From Ceratodon purpureus (taxonomy: Eukaryota > Streptophyta > Bryopsida > Pseudoditrichales > Ditrichaceae): 64,000 bases of DNA. The translations under genes were made by a program, and so were the position numbers. Below the pieces are notes generated by a model that did not search any database, had not been told where the DNA came from, and saw only the letters and a program-made list of their open reading frames with translations. The stretch lies in contig CM026422.1 in NCBI GenBank assembly GCA_014871385.1, positions 15,921,917 through 15,985,916 on the forward strand, in the 5' to 3' direction. Of this stretch, positions 37,127-49,500 are shown in pieces. How positions within the stretch are numbered: the first letter of the stretch is position 1; each line of letters starts with the position of its first letter.

Positions 37127-37540
37127 CTTCTGCCTCAGGTTCTGAAATGCTGCTGGTAGAGTCTCTAGAGTTTCTGGCAGGCAGACTGGTGAGGTCGGTC
37201 ACCTCTGCAACAATTGCTGCTCTGCTCCCAAGTCGGCTCTACCACTATCCCGACTTGGCCACTGGGTCAGCTCCGCTTCAAAGTCGGCTCTCCCAGTAAC
37301 TCGACTTGGCCACTACATTGGCTGTGCTCCTAAGTTAGCTCTGCTAGTAGCTTGACTTGGCCACTGCATCGGCTCTGCAAAGGTTTGCTGCGTCTGGCAT
37401 CCTTTTTTGTTAAAGGTACTATAGTCATCCACTATAGTGGAGAAATCCCCTCTGAATGACGTAGTTCTTCTCTAGTTCTGATATCTCCACGGAAGGTTGG
37501 CTTCATCAAGATGACTGTTTAGTCTATCTCCTTTTTTGAA

Positions 37541-37924
37541 CTACCTTCCCTCTTCAAATCGGCTCTCCTTTGTCCTCCCATGTGATGATGAAATGTTATT
37601 GTTGACCTCTATGTCAATGAGTTCACCCTCCTGCTTAGCTGCATTGCCCTGCGAGCTAAGTCGGCCATGGACGTCTACTCCTGTTGGCGCTGCTACTCGT
37701 TCCTCAGTTTGCAACCGGAGCAGGTTTCTCTCCATCACCTGTATGTCAGACCTGATGATCATGATATCATTCACTTCACCTTCCTCCATGGTGTGTAAAC
37801 TGTCCGTGCTGACGACGTTGCAGGTGTTAGTGGAAGGTGTTAGTTCGGCACTTTTCAGCCAGAGCAAGTATCTCTCCAGCGCCTCTATCTCAGCCCTTCG
37901 ATCGTTCACGTCACCTTCCTCCAT
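37541..37924 (-). CDS. Short repeated ORF inside the LTR element
   Basis: 127 residues with an internal duplication: the phrase MEEG-(D/E)-VND followed by IEALERYLLWLKSAE in one half and IQVMERNLLRLQTEE in the other. Both halves look like short amphipathic helices. The function is not recognised; it may be the start of the element's structural protein. Confidence 0.4.
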   Translation of the reverse strand: MEEGDVNDRRAEIEALERYLLWLKSAELTPSTNTCNVVSTDSLHTMEEGEVNDIMIIRSDIQVMERNLLRLQTEERVAAPTGVDVHGRLSSQGNAAKQEGELIDIEVNNNISSSHGRTKESRFEEGR

Positions 37925-39124
37925 GGTGTGAACGGCTTGTAGTAATCAGTCGGCTGCGTTCAGTCGGCTGTGTGTTCTTCCTAGTCTTGGCGGTTGTTAC
38001 TCCCTATCTGTTGTGGTCGGCTCTGGTTGGCCTCCTCCAATTAGTCAGCTACCAATACTTGGCTCCTTCCCTTACATTTTTGTAGTCCCTCCCACTTTAG
38101 CACTCATCGACCCAGTAGTCGGTTGTGGCCTAATTAGTGCTTACAGACACTTTTTCTAGCGAATAGGAACAGACCAAGGCAGTTCTGCAAAATTGCCCCT
38201 AACTAATTCCTATCCCCTTTTTCACACTATACTGACCCTTAGAAAATCCAGTCCAGTGGATACATTGCTGGTTACAGTGCTGACAATACTTGTAACAGAA
38301 ATCACCCTGAATCTGCCCAAATGCACTAAGCAACCCAAATTACTAGTCTGTTCTAACATGTGCCAACCTCAGGTCTAGGTCCCAAATGTCAACCGACGTC
38401 CCAAAAACGACGTCCCGTAGCCGACCGAGATCCCCAAATCAAGGTCCACAGGGCCGACCGAGGTCCCAAATTGAGGTCGACAATTCAAAATTCAAAATTC
38501 AAATTTTTAAGATCCTAAATTTTCGGATCTGAAATTTGAAATCCTAAAATTTCGGGTTACTTACCTTTCGCCCTTTTTTACAGTGGAAATTCAAATATGA
38601 CCTCTAGAAGCCTTATACCTTTTTTCACTCATGAACTGCCCTCAGTTCACAGGGGTCAACTCCAAGGCAAATCTGTCCCTTCAACTCCTCACAGCACCTG
38701 TGCCCACCAGCCTACATTAGAGTTGCCCCTGCTGCTACTGCTCCCTGGACACGTACTGGACTGCAACCGTCGCTGCACCAATGTTTCCACCTCTGAAAAC
38801 ACCTGAAAACTCTTCGCCGCCACAGCCCTCTCTACTGCAACAGTCTTGCCGTTCTTCACAAGTCTTGGGACCCTGCTAGTGGCTGGATAGCACTCTGCGG
38901 ACCGATTCTAACACTGCAGTGACTCCCTACACCCTGCCAGTAACTTATGAACTGTTCAGCACCTCGGAATTACAGTAATAGCAGTTCAGCACCCCTAAAC
39001 ACTCCTGACAGTCACAACTACACCTCTGGAGACCAAATATGTGTACTTCAGGACCTCTCTAGTATGTGGAACAGCCTACAACAAGCAGAAGATCTCATGG
39101 TACGAACTAAAGCATGGTCGCCAA

Positions 39125-39556
39125 TGGTAAAGGGAGGATTTAACCACTAAACCCTAGCCTTCACAATCCCATCAAAACCCAACAAAACCCAACTAAACTA
39201 AGTGCTCCAAACCCTCATAGAATGCTGGAAATGTATAACACAAGTGCAAAAAGAGGTCAAAACTGCATAAAATAGGTCAAAACAGCCTCAAAACATGGTA
39301 CAGCAGCTCCTAACTCCTAATAAACCTCTCTGACTCTACGTGCTCTAGTGTAGAATGATCTCCCAAAACTCTAAAACTACCTTTTATCCACCCTGAAAAC
39401 TGCCGGAATTCATCCAGTCGGCTACGATAGAATTCTTCCAGTCGGTTGTGACAAAGTTGATCCAGCCGACTGAAAGACTGTCGGGGACAGGGATGAAAAC
39501 AACAAAACAGCTAGTGGAGACTAAGGGATGACAGATTAAGGAATCTCCCGTTAACA
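39125..39556 (-). repeat. Long terminal repeat (5' LTR in element orientation)
   Basis: 432 bp; partner of 35367-35798. It starts the element in minus orientation and is followed there by the TGG-initial primer site candidate. Confidence 0.9.
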
Positions 39557-39914
39557 AAGCGTTTACTTCTAAGAGGAGTAAAGTTCCATACCACTAACTC
39601 ATCTCTTGCAATTAAATAAACAAAAATTCTATTTACTATGGTCTCCTTTTTAGTGTCCAATTTTTTTAATTTTTTTTTTTTCTTCTTTAAAGAATGACGC
39701 AAAGATAGAAGAAGAAAGGAAGTTTAGTTGAAAAGACCATTGTGAATTAATTCTTAAAGGCCAATCGTCAATGGAAGGATTTTGGGATTTTAATTTGAAA
39801 ATTAAAAAAATTAACATGTCATATTCAAGAAAAAACATGTGAAACGAGTCAAAGTTTTTGCACCTTGTTTGTTAAGATAAGAAACAGGTTTTTTTTATTT
39901 CTCACAAATAATTA

Positions 39915-40277
39915 GAGCATCTCTACCTCTGCGCCCGATGCGTGGCCGCGAAGGTTAGCTCAGGACCCGGACAAAGAAGACGCACCCACTAGGACTTCCT
40001 TCTTCGACACTGAGTTGCAGGCTCCTGAGTTTCACGTACTCCCCTCCTCTATTGCGTATCCTAATTTTGGCATTTCCAATATCTATGGGAGATACAGTTG
40101 GGTGGTCGTGCGGACCCAACTGAGGTGGAGCATCACCATTTGACGGTGGTAAATGGTGTCAGGCATTTGACCGCGGAGGGGTGGGAGGGTGGTTATTCTG
40201 GGGGCCGCGAGATGCTGCGAGGACCTTTGGTAGAGGGTTTCGCGTGTCTCGCACCGCTCGCAGTGGTGGAGATGCTC
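39915..40277. mobile_element. PIF/Harbinger-type MITE, 363 bp
   Basis: TTA target duplication (39912-39914 and 40278-40280) around TIRs GAGCATCTCTACC and GGTGGAGATGCTC. A 3-bp TTA/TAA duplication is typical of the PIF/Harbinger superfamily. The interior is GC-rich and shares words such as GTACTCCCC and CCTCT(A/G)TTGCG with the MITE at 41463. No transposase. Confidence 0.8.
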
Positions 40278-41221
40278 TTAGAGACCTTTCATTTTTCCCA
40301 TCTATTCATCATTTCCAAGAAGAAGCAACAATCTACATTTTGACCATTCGGTTTGTGAAGATTCAAATCCACAAATACGCAAAATACACACAGTTTATAT
40401 CATAGACTTTTTTTCATGGGAATATTCTTTTCAAAACATTACACACCTTTCCGATCTATGGTGCACCACGAGTTCCAAGTGCAATCAAAAATCCCCCCTG
40501 TATCTTGTATGAAAGAAAATAAATAGACAAAAAATACACCATGAAATGTCTAAATCCTTCAACATACAGCAAACTTAATGGCAAAGACTAATTTCATGAT
40601 ATGCCAGGGCCCCACTGTAGATTTGACTCATCACTCACGTGAACAAAATTCTCCTATTTTTCTATTTTCTAATTTAATTTTGAAGAACAATTCTCCCAAT
40701 TTTGGATCCATGATTACTACACACTTTAATTAAGCATCGTAATACATGGTTTTCGTTTCGGCAGTTATAATATATTTGGCACTGCCAGGCCTAAACATGC
40801 TTGTACCGTTTACGAATCATTCCGAATATTCCCCCGGGATTCACCTTTGCGATACGTTTGAATGTAGAAGTTAGAAAGGTTTCCTATTAGCATTTTCCTG
40901 ACACCAGGTATTCCCTGATTATGGTATATTATTTTAATCAAGGTCAATCATAAATAATATTCCATCAGCTGCTCATTGGTAGATCGGAGAATGCACGATT
41001 GGATGTCAGAGAAATATGAACTGTAGTTGCTAATCATTACTGGAGTGAAAGTTACTTCGATCCTATGATATTACATTTTATTTTTTATATCTTTGAATCC
41101 CATTTTCTTTTAGTCCAGATTCCTAATGTAAAAGTACCATGAATAATTAGCAGACCCAAAACTTATACACCTCTTCTTTGTATCAGGATTGAAAATTTTG
41201 GTTGTCAATTTATGGCGTAAC

Positions 41222-42015
41222 CTTTTCTTTTTCTTTTTTAATTTTTTTAAGCAAATGAACGACTTTATTGCAAAAGTAACAAAGTACAACCCTCTTCGGA
41301 CCGGGGTCCAAGGCGGAAAAGGACTTCTGGACAGGTAACAACACACACCACTACAACCAGTTGGTAATGACTCCGCGTGGGGAATCACGTTCCATCGAAC
41401 TGTCAGGTTAAGCCTATGACCAAGAATTCCTCTGACTAACCAGGAGGAGTCGAAAGCTCTAAGAGCATCCGCACCCTGCCGCGCCAAGAGTGGCCGGGAG
41501 CAACTGTTGCGGGCCCAAGCCGCTGAAACAACCCCACCCGCACCTTCGCAACTCCCCGCAAGCTCACGGGCCCTTGAAATATCGGTGCGGGCTCGCCAGT
41601 TTCAGGTACTCCCCACCTCTGTTGCGCGCTTCTTTTTTGGAGAGATTTCGTCCTATTTTTGACTTGTCGGATCTGCAGAGCCAGCTCATTGGCTACCTCG
41701 CTGCCCACCTTCGACATCCAGCTCATGAACTGCTTGTCGCATCTGGAGCCGTCAGTAAAAGCTCTGCGTAGGGGTGGGGGAGTAGAAATTTTGCGAGCCC
41801 CGCGAGCCTTCAGTGGCCCTGGAAAAACCCTATTGCGTGTCCGGCACCGGGATAGGGGTGCGGATGCTCTAAGGATTCCGCTAACTTGGGCGTCAGAAGA
41901 TGATCTCTTAATTTCTAGTAAGGCCCTTTTCCAAGCAATACTGCCATAATCAAGTAAGGCATCCCATATGAATTGTCTGCATTGCTCTGGTGGCCAACAA
42001 GAGCCGTCAAATACT
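41222..42015 (-). pseudogene. Retro-type coding fragment with A-rich tail, split by a MITE
   Basis: On the minus strand, 42013-41873 reads CRQFIWDALLDYGSIAWKRA and further. When the MITE and one TTA are left out, the frame continues without a break into AFDSSWLVRGILGHRLNLTV (41460-41330). Downstream are GCAATAAAGTCG (a possible poly(A) signal, near 41270) and an A-rich stretch (41222-41252), so it looks like the 3' end of a LINE or other retrocopy. I do not recognise the protein with certainty. Confidence 0.45.
41463..41869. mobile_element. PIF/Harbinger-type MITE, 407 bp, inserted in a coding fragment
   Basis: TAA duplications (41460-41462 and 41870-41872) flank TIRs GAGCATCCGCACCC and GGGTGCGGATGCTC, 14 bp and perfect. 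It is related to the MITE at 39915. The flanking minus-strand reading frame is restored exactly when the element and one TAA/TTA are removed. Confidence 0.85.
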
Positions 42016-42151
42016 TTGCAATTTTGGCTTAGTATGGCGTAACTTTTAAGTGATCAACATACATAAAAAACTGAAATGGTAATGGTGATATCTAGGACCT
42101 CCGTCTTTGAATATAAATGACGGTCGTGTTTAATATGTCTACTACAATTAT

Positions 42152-42560
42152 ATTTCTTCATACAAATACCATATATCATATGGATTATAATGGTGGAGGA
42201 TGACAACTTTGGACATAGCAATAAAATAATCTTGCAATGAATAAAAGTAAATTAATCATGTAATGTAGGATCCATAATCAACTTGATGGCTCACTTTAAA
42301 TGTTCTTATCTTTTGTGGTGGAAAATCTCAATTTCTTAGCATCCTAGAACAAGATCCTAAATGTAAAAATGCCCCTTCCAAAAAAAATCACTTTGCTTCT
42401 TGTATTGTAAGTGATATTTTTGGAGTATTTTTTGAATTATATAGATACGGTTTTTGTAAATGAAATCCTCATCCATACAAACAGAAAGCAATTCCATCCA
42501 ATTAGAGGCCATACATATCCAAATTGAGATGACATTTTTTAATCTATCAACCTTATAAAG
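42152..42560. repeat. Left outer arm of a palindromic complex
   Basis: Reverse complement of 45905-46306 with scattered changes (shared words include CACTTTAAATGTT, GGATCCTACATTACATGATTAATTTAC in shorter pieces, and GATGACATTTT). No coding region. Confidence 0.8.
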
Positions 42561-42917
42561 TTGTTGAAATATGGCTGCAATGATTTTAGAATGATAGAAT
42601 TTCTGGCCATGGTTGTTGTGTACAGAATGTAGTTTCGAGGTTGTATTGAATTATCATGCATTTTTTTGTTATTGATATTTTAGATTGATGATTATTATTT
42701 GTTAAAAAATTATATTCTAATTTGATGATTTAAATTTTAAAGTGGTTATGTAAAATAATCACTCTAAAGTATAAATGATATAAATAATTTAAGTGATTTA
42801 AACATTTCAAATGTTTTCAAATGATTTAAATGTGAGATAGAAGAGTATATTATAAAAAAATGAATACAAATTTAGATTTATAATATCAATTACATCCCCT
42901 AAAAATATATGTCTTTA

Positions 42918-42921
<4 letters not shown>

Positions 42922-42995
<74 letters not shown>
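42922..42995. repeat. AT microsatellite in the left TIR arm
   Basis: About 35 AT units. The right arm has only a short version (45150-45163), so the tract expanded or shrank after the arms formed. Confidence 0.9.
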
Positions 42996-43886
42996 CGAAT
43001 TCGATGTCATTGAATAACATTCACACACAATTACATAAAAGAAGATGATCTTAGAAAGAATGAGATTCATTGTAAATAGTTTACGCCCTATTTTGGTTGA
43101 AAAGCTTCATCATTAAATATGTTGAAGGGTTTACTAGAATATTTCAAGAAAAAGTTGCTCAAATTCTCGATAATTTTATGATGATCCTTACCTGTCATGG
43201 GAAATTGGCTGTGAGGGAGGACCACTCATCAATGGCGATCTTGCAGGATTTAACTAAGCCCTTCAATGAACTTGGATCTTCAAAGTGCGATGTCTTGTTG
43301 CGCAAAAAGATGATCGCCCTCGACATTGTCTTGAAATTTTGCACATTATCTAGAGTGGAACTTGTGCCTTACTCATCATACGCATGTGCAAGAAGCTGCA
43401 AAAAAAAAGAAAATATAATTAACAAACATCAATAGAAAATCACGATGACTTGTGTATTCTTAAAATCTAAAAATAAATTTCAAAAAATACCATGGTCAAA
43501 TTTTATTGAATTATATATTAAATCAAATACAAGCCACTGAAATAAAAATCAAAAATCTACATCAAGAGTTTTCAAGAAAGGCATGAAAAGTCACTTAGTT
43601 CATGTGAATGCAAGTGGTTATCATATTCGTACTCGTGAAGTAGTCTTGGCAATTGTTCTTCTATTTGAGGTTGGTGGTTTAATAATTGTTAAATAACCTT
43701 TGGTACTATAGCGAATTCATAGTCCCTTCCTTTTTGGACATCCTTAACAAAAATGATCCCTTTTGAGCTATTTCAAGGAAGTGAACAACTCCTAGATTTC
43801 CTAGCTTTCCCAACAGTTACATGAAATCAAAGAAACTCTTTTTTTAGAAAAACATCACCTAGTTCACATTCAAATTCAAGAATTGA

Positions 43887-44583
43887 GTGCATGAGAAGCT
43901 CAGGGCGGGAGTCGATGGTATTGTATCAAAGGTAACATGGTATAGTTTTAGAACCTTTGCCAAAAAGGACTTTTCCTGTAAAGTGAGATATCGATGTGAC
44001 TTACAGAAAGCGGAATTCATTTGTCATGCAAATCTTATAAACAACATTGGATTTCATAGTGGTGGAAGCATAATGATGGTTGTGATAATTCTGCTTTGAT
44101 GTCAACATGCATACATTTGGAATGATTAGAGAAGGTGTCGACACCTCTGAATATGTCAATGGAGCTTTGTGCAACAGAGTTCAACAGGTTTCATTTCGAA
44201 ACAATAGTGCCTTTGATGTGGTAGTGCAGATTGTGACTGCGATGGAATACCTTCACTGTCACGAGTTTGTGATCGGTGACCTCAGTCTAGATAATATCCT
44301 GATGATTCTGATGAAGCAACTGAATGGATGCCACCACGTGGCCAAAATAAGCGATTACAGCGAATTTACTCAGGGTAAGCACACTAGTGCCATCAATTTT
44401 GAGAGCTTTGGTAGAATTGCCATACAAATTTTGGTAGGAGAGATTGTGATGGAAGAAGTTTCAGGCGAATTCGAATATTCAAATGAGCTTATTTCCTTCG
44501 CCTTTTATGTACATAAGAACTCTTGTGACTTCAGTTTCTCAGGCATTTGTGTCAAGTTGAGAAAAATCAACGATGAGTATTAA
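43887..44583 (+). pseudogene. Protein kinase fragment, disrupted
   Basis: Two neighbouring frames (43887-44099 and 44107-44583) read like a kinase. The first holds VDGIVSKVTWYSFRTFAKKD (glycine-loop region without the glycines) and NLINNIGFHSGG. The second holds AMEYLHCHEFVIGDLSLDNIL (the catalytic loop HRDLxxxN changed to IGDLSLDN) and HVAKISDYSEF (DFG changed to DYS). A stop at 44097-44099 separates the two. The G-loop and HRD/DFG changes mean no active kinase. It lies between the long TIRs and was probably captured. Confidence 0.65.
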
Positions 44584-45566
44584 CAAAATTGAAATTAGGC
44601 ATCATCATAACGAATTCTGAATTTCTATAAGTGTGAAATGTTTCACACTACATTATAAGGGATGCTTACGTTCTATATCAACGTGAATATCAATGACTAT
44701 TCACAGTAGTACTTGTTTAGACGTTCTCTAGGTGTTGCGCGGTGGTATTCGGTTAAACGTGCTCTTGGAGTTTCAAGTTAATAAACTTAAGATCCTCTGA
44801 CTCATTAGTGCTTATGAAGCTAGCTAGCTGGATATTAGGAAGCAATCAATATGTGTTGGTCAATTGTATCAATCATTGTGATAATTTCACAATAATGTTG
44901 ATTTAAATTGAACCAATCACTGTTGTAGTGTTCAAAGTTTGTGTTCTTTTATAATCATTTACACTAAGCACATTAAGTCCTTTCATTGCAACCAGATTCC
45001 TCAACTCAACCCCTTCAACATATTTAATGATGAAGCTTTTCAACCAAAATAGGGCGTAAGCTATTTACAATGAATCTCATTCTTTCTAAGATCATCTTCT
45101 TTTATGTAATTGTGTGTGAATGTTATTCAGTGACATCGAATTTGATATAATATATATATATTTTTAAATATGATTTTTTTTTTTAAAATAAAGACATATA
45201 TTTTTAAGGGATGTAATTGATATTATAAATCTAAATTTGTATTTATTTTTTTATAATATACTCTTCTATCTCACATTTAAATCATTTGAAAACATTTGAA
45301 AACATTTGAAATGTTTAAATCATTTAAATCATTTATATCATTTATATCATTTATATCATTTAAACTTTGGAGTGATTATTTTACAAAACCACTTTAAAAT
45401 TTGTCTAATTGAAAAAAAATTAAAATTTAAAAAATTAATAATAAAAATAAAGTCAATCAAAGTCCTTGCTACGGCAAACAATAACAAAAAGTCTCAAAAT
45501 ATCTCGACTTAAATTGAAGTCATAGTTACATGCCCAAATTCAAAAAAAACCCAAACGGGCAAACTG

Positions 45567-45577
45567 TCCTTTAGGGG
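45567..45577. mobile_element. Right end of a further TTAA element, partner not found
   Basis: GTCCTTTAGGGG followed by TTAA (45578-45581) has the same terminal motif as the elements at 16113 and 29351. A left end (TTAACCCCTAAAGGAC) is not visible upstream, perhaps lost in the rearranged palindrome. Confidence 0.4.
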
Positions 45578-45904
45578 TTAAAAAGTTGCCAAGTTTATGG
45601 AGGCCCTTAAGTAACTAGTTGGCCACTTTAAAAAGTTGTTGTTGCAACATGCCTTTAATGAACATGAGCCCGGAAGCCCTGAAGCCATGTTTCAGTGTTG
45701 AAGGCATTGCTGGTGGCATTGCTCTTGATTTGAAAAAAAGACAATATGAATACATGAACAATTTTGATTTTATGAATTACTCAATTAAAAAAAACAAATC
45801 TTCAAAAAAAAACTTTAATACTTTAACTAATCCATCATATTCATCTGAAACTTTGGATCTGAGGGATGCCATTGTTGTTTTGAACATTTGAATGGCTTAA
45901 CATA

Positions 45905-46306
45905 GCTTTGTAAGGTTGATAGATTATAAAATGTCATCTCAATTTGGATATGTATAGCCTCTAAATGGATGGAACTGCTTTTGTGTGTGTATGGATGAGG
46001 ATTTCATTTACAAAAAACTGTATATATATATAATTCAAAAAATACTCCAAAACTATCACTTCCAATATAAGAAGCAAAGTGAGTTTTTTGGAAGGGGCAT
46101 TTTTACATTTAGGATCTTGTTGTAGGATGCTAAGAAATTGAGATTTTTCACCACAAATGATTATAACATTTAAAGTGAGCCATCAAGTTGATTATGGATC
46201 CTACATTACATGATTAATTTACTTTTATTCATTGCAAGATTATTTTATTGATATGTCCAAAGTTGTCATCCTCCACCATTATAATCCATGGTATTTGTAT
46301 GAAAAA
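45905..46306. repeat. Right outer arm of a palindromic complex
   Basis: Inverted partner of 42152-42560. The next segment, 46349-46519, is instead a direct copy of 42562-42732 (shared word GAAATATGGCTGCAATGATT), so one arm has been rearranged. Confidence 0.75.
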
Positions 46307-46519
46307 ATTTGGAAATGTAGAGTTTATTGCTTTGATTTTTTATGTCTTGTTGAAATATGGCTGCAATGATTTTAGAATGTTAGAATTTCTGGCCATGGTT
46401 ATTGTGTACAGTGTGCAGTTTCGAGGTTGTATTGAATTATCATGCATTTTTTGGTTATTATTTTTTAAGATTGATGATTATTATTTGTTAAAAATTTATA
46501 TTCCAATTTGACGATTTAA

Positions 46520-49500
46520 CATTTTTAAAATAGTTATTGTACCCGAAGTGAAATTTGGTGCTCGGCGGGCAGTTTGGGCAGCCATGCTAAATATATTTAT
46601 TACCTCTGAGAAATTTTCTATAAATACTTAATGTTGTCATCTTTGAGATCTTCCAAAAAGAACTTCTTTTAGTACAAAAGGTTCACTCTACAAAATATCA
46701 AAGTTTTCTCACCATTTCGGGGCAGTGTACTAAAAAAACTTCTTCTTTTCTTTATAAAAGTTAGAAAATTTATTTTTTTAGGTTTTTTCTTTTTTCCACT
46801 CAAATTATGGACATCAATCTTTACTTTGATTGTTTGGATTGAGACTTCATAACATAATAGAATTTCTAGGAAAGAAATATGATATAGCATTTTTTTGTAT
46901 TCAACTTAATACAATTTTTTTTTTTCAAAATGCTAAACTTGTCATTTGTGTGTAATTTTTTATACAATTAGCTAACTTAGTCATCTCTAACATGCACCAA
47001 AAACTCCAAAATCCATTATGAGAAAAACCTAAGGAAAAAAAAGTTAGAGTGTGGCAACGTAGTTGAAAATCTTGTCAAAAAGTATGTTTTCAATTTTCAA
47101 TTGCTATGATTTTCTAATCTCTATAATAAATTATGATGAAATTTATTGAACTATCTACTACAATAATCTATTTGAAGATCTTCCGGTTAGAATTAGAAAA
47201 TTGTGATTTTTTAATCATTCATGCTTTTTACTTTGGAAATGGCAATTTTGAAGTGTTTTTTGGTGAAATATAGTCAAGGAACTTTAGCGGTTAAAGTAGC
47301 CGGATCAGACATGGCTTCTATAAACTTGGAGAAGCATTGACAAGATGGCAACCTTTGGAGTGCATCATTAAATCATTGTAGCAAATTTCTTCTTTCTTTT
47401 ATGGGGTGTTATGTACTTTTGACTTAAGAATCTGAAGTTAATGTTGATGTCTCAATGAAAACCTTCATTCTTTGTTGTGGTGTTGGTGGAGAGATGAGTC
47501 TAGGGTTCACATGCGGGGCTACATGATGCGCTCTAAGTGGCTCCATATAGCCAGTGCGGGCCCTCAACCTGTGACAATACTCAAATATATATTGTTACAT
47601 AGAAGGATGGCTTCAATAGTGTATTTTGTTTCTTCTTAGTTTATATGAGCATAAACTTGCAATATGACAGCGTCAAAGAACCAAGAATTGTCTACCAATA
47701 CAACTAATCATCCACATAGCTTTTCATCAAAAATAAAACAAAACTAGTTCCATCTATTTTTAAACATCACAATCCAATTTTACAATTTTACAATTTCTCT
47801 TTTGGTTTTATGATAAGATTTTGTAGATAATTTTAAAATGAAAAGAAACCTTAGACCTATTAAGATTGATGAAAAAATCGCATTTTCAAAATTCATGTCC
47901 ACTTGAATAACATTCTAAAAACATCTCCATCAAGGCTTTCAAAAGACTTTCAAAAGGCTTTCACAAGAAAAAAAGGATGATAAATATACATTTTTGGATT
48001 TTGGAGAGAGTACTAAACAAGAGCTGGAACAAAATGGTGAATATGTGAAGTCCTCCACACCCCATTGAAAAACTAAATTTAGATGAATCAATAATGGATA
48101 ATGATGTTACACATATCTTAACCTTCACACATGGTAACTCGTGACTGGTTCACCATGAGCCCCGTGTATGGGCAAACACGGAGCTTTGTTTTATACAATG
48201 TCATAACAAGACCCAAAGGCCAGTTGCCACTGTTCCAGGAGATGCTCCAAAGCAAAAAAACCAAAAACCATCCCAACACAGAGAAAACGAGAAAGAAAAC
48301 CTGAAGTGACATCAAATATAGGCAGCACTCGAGTGCGGAGCCCCATTCGGGAGGCAACAGACAACCCGCACGAAGGCCCTGCAGCAAACTTCTAGTGCCC
48401 CCCTCCAGCCTGGACCCCAACGTGCCTCCCCCTCCCCCCCTGTGTTGGGCAGCGGGAAACATGTCCTATAAACACCCCTCCTATAAACAAATCACAAGTT
48501 ACCTCAAAACAAAAACTCCAAAAAAATCCCCCAAAAAAAGCTCCTAAAAAGCTCCAAAAAAAGCTCCAGAAACAAGCCCAAATGCCAGAGTTTTTCCAGT
48601 GAATTTAGCAACTTAGCATAATAGCATAATAGCATAATAATAAGTCACTACGTGCAGTAACTTAACTCTCACTTGGGGGAGCTTGGGAGCCTCGGCTAAA
48701 GTAGCAGTGATCTGTAGCAAAGGGAGCTCGGTTGCTGTGGCAGGAAGCTTAGAATAATGAGGTTGGGACTGTTGTGTGATGGTACATGGTTTGTGTGATT
48801 TGGTAGAGTTGCTTGGTTGACTTGTTAGGCTGGGCTCGGCGACAAGCGGCATTTATGAGGTTGGGAGAACATGGGTTAAGCAGGAGGGGGATTACCATAA
48901 CTTGGGCGTGCAGGGGTGATTTGTTTGTTTGTTTGTTTGTTCCTGGTGGAAGGGGGTTTGGGAACTGGAGGTTTGACTGGGAATTCGGAGGTTAATGAAT
49001 GTTCGTGTCGACGACGTTTGTTGGAGCATGGAGGGGATGGTATTGGGGGATGGGGTTTGGGGACTTGGTTTACTGATCTTCACTTGCCGACTCCGGGGGA
49101 TTCAGTTACTGTGTCATGTTCTTGTATTTAGCTCAGTTTGCCACGCTGCAGTTCGTGCAAATTCAATGCAATTAACCTTCTTTGGTCGGTTTGGTTCTAA
49201 TTCTTTCGTGGCTTTGCTGATGGTGTCCGGGCCTGGTGCAGGGTGAAGATTCCTTTCGGGGGGATAGAAGTTGATTTTTTTTGAACTGGAATCGTGAGAG
49301 ATGATCTAGTCGTTTAGCGATGAAGGTAATGTGAAATGTGTTTCGAAAAGGAAAAAATAAGGGAAAAAAAATTATTCGGCAATTTGGCATGTCCTTGTAA
49401 CAGCGTTGGAGTGGGAGCTTCATTATGACATGCATGCTCGGTTGAATTTAGCTAAAGAATGCAAAACATCATGCAAGGTTCATCATCACAACTCCTAGTA

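Larger units (their letters stand above)
35367..39556 (-). mobile_element. LTR retrotransposon, non-autonomous, 4190 bp
   Basis: Two direct repeats of exactly 432 bp (35367-35798 and 39125-39556) start TGGTAAAGGG and end GTTAACA, which gives TG...CA ends. Flanks are AAGCG (35362-35366) and AAGCG (39557-39561), a 5-bp target duplication. I count about 16 differences between the LTRs (about 3.7%). Orientation is minus: next to the right LTR the minus strand reads T-TGGCGACCATGC, a plausible tRNA primer site starting TGG; next to the left LTR it reads GGAAAAAGGAGATAA, a polypurine tract. The interior (3.3 kb) has three minus-strand ORFs but no protease, integrase or reverse transcriptase that I can see. 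It is likely mobilised by an autonomous relative. Confidence 0.9.
42732..45402. mobile_element. Long-TIR element carrying a broken kinase copy
   Basis: Inverted repeats of about 395 bp, left 42732-43129 and right 45011-45402, start AAATTTTAAAGTGGTT on both sides and are nearly identical near their inner ends. The left arm holds an (AT)n tract (42922-42995) that is short in the right arm. The 1.9-kb interior holds kinase remnants. Long TIRs around a host gene piece resemble a Pack-MULE, but I cannot find a 9-bp target duplication, so the superfamily stays open. Confidence 0.65.

Noticed and set aside
48118-48462. 114-residue minus-strand ORF
   Set aside because: It is hydrophobic but matches nothing I know and lies in repeat-like DNA; it could be a retroelement 3' end, which is not enough for a call.
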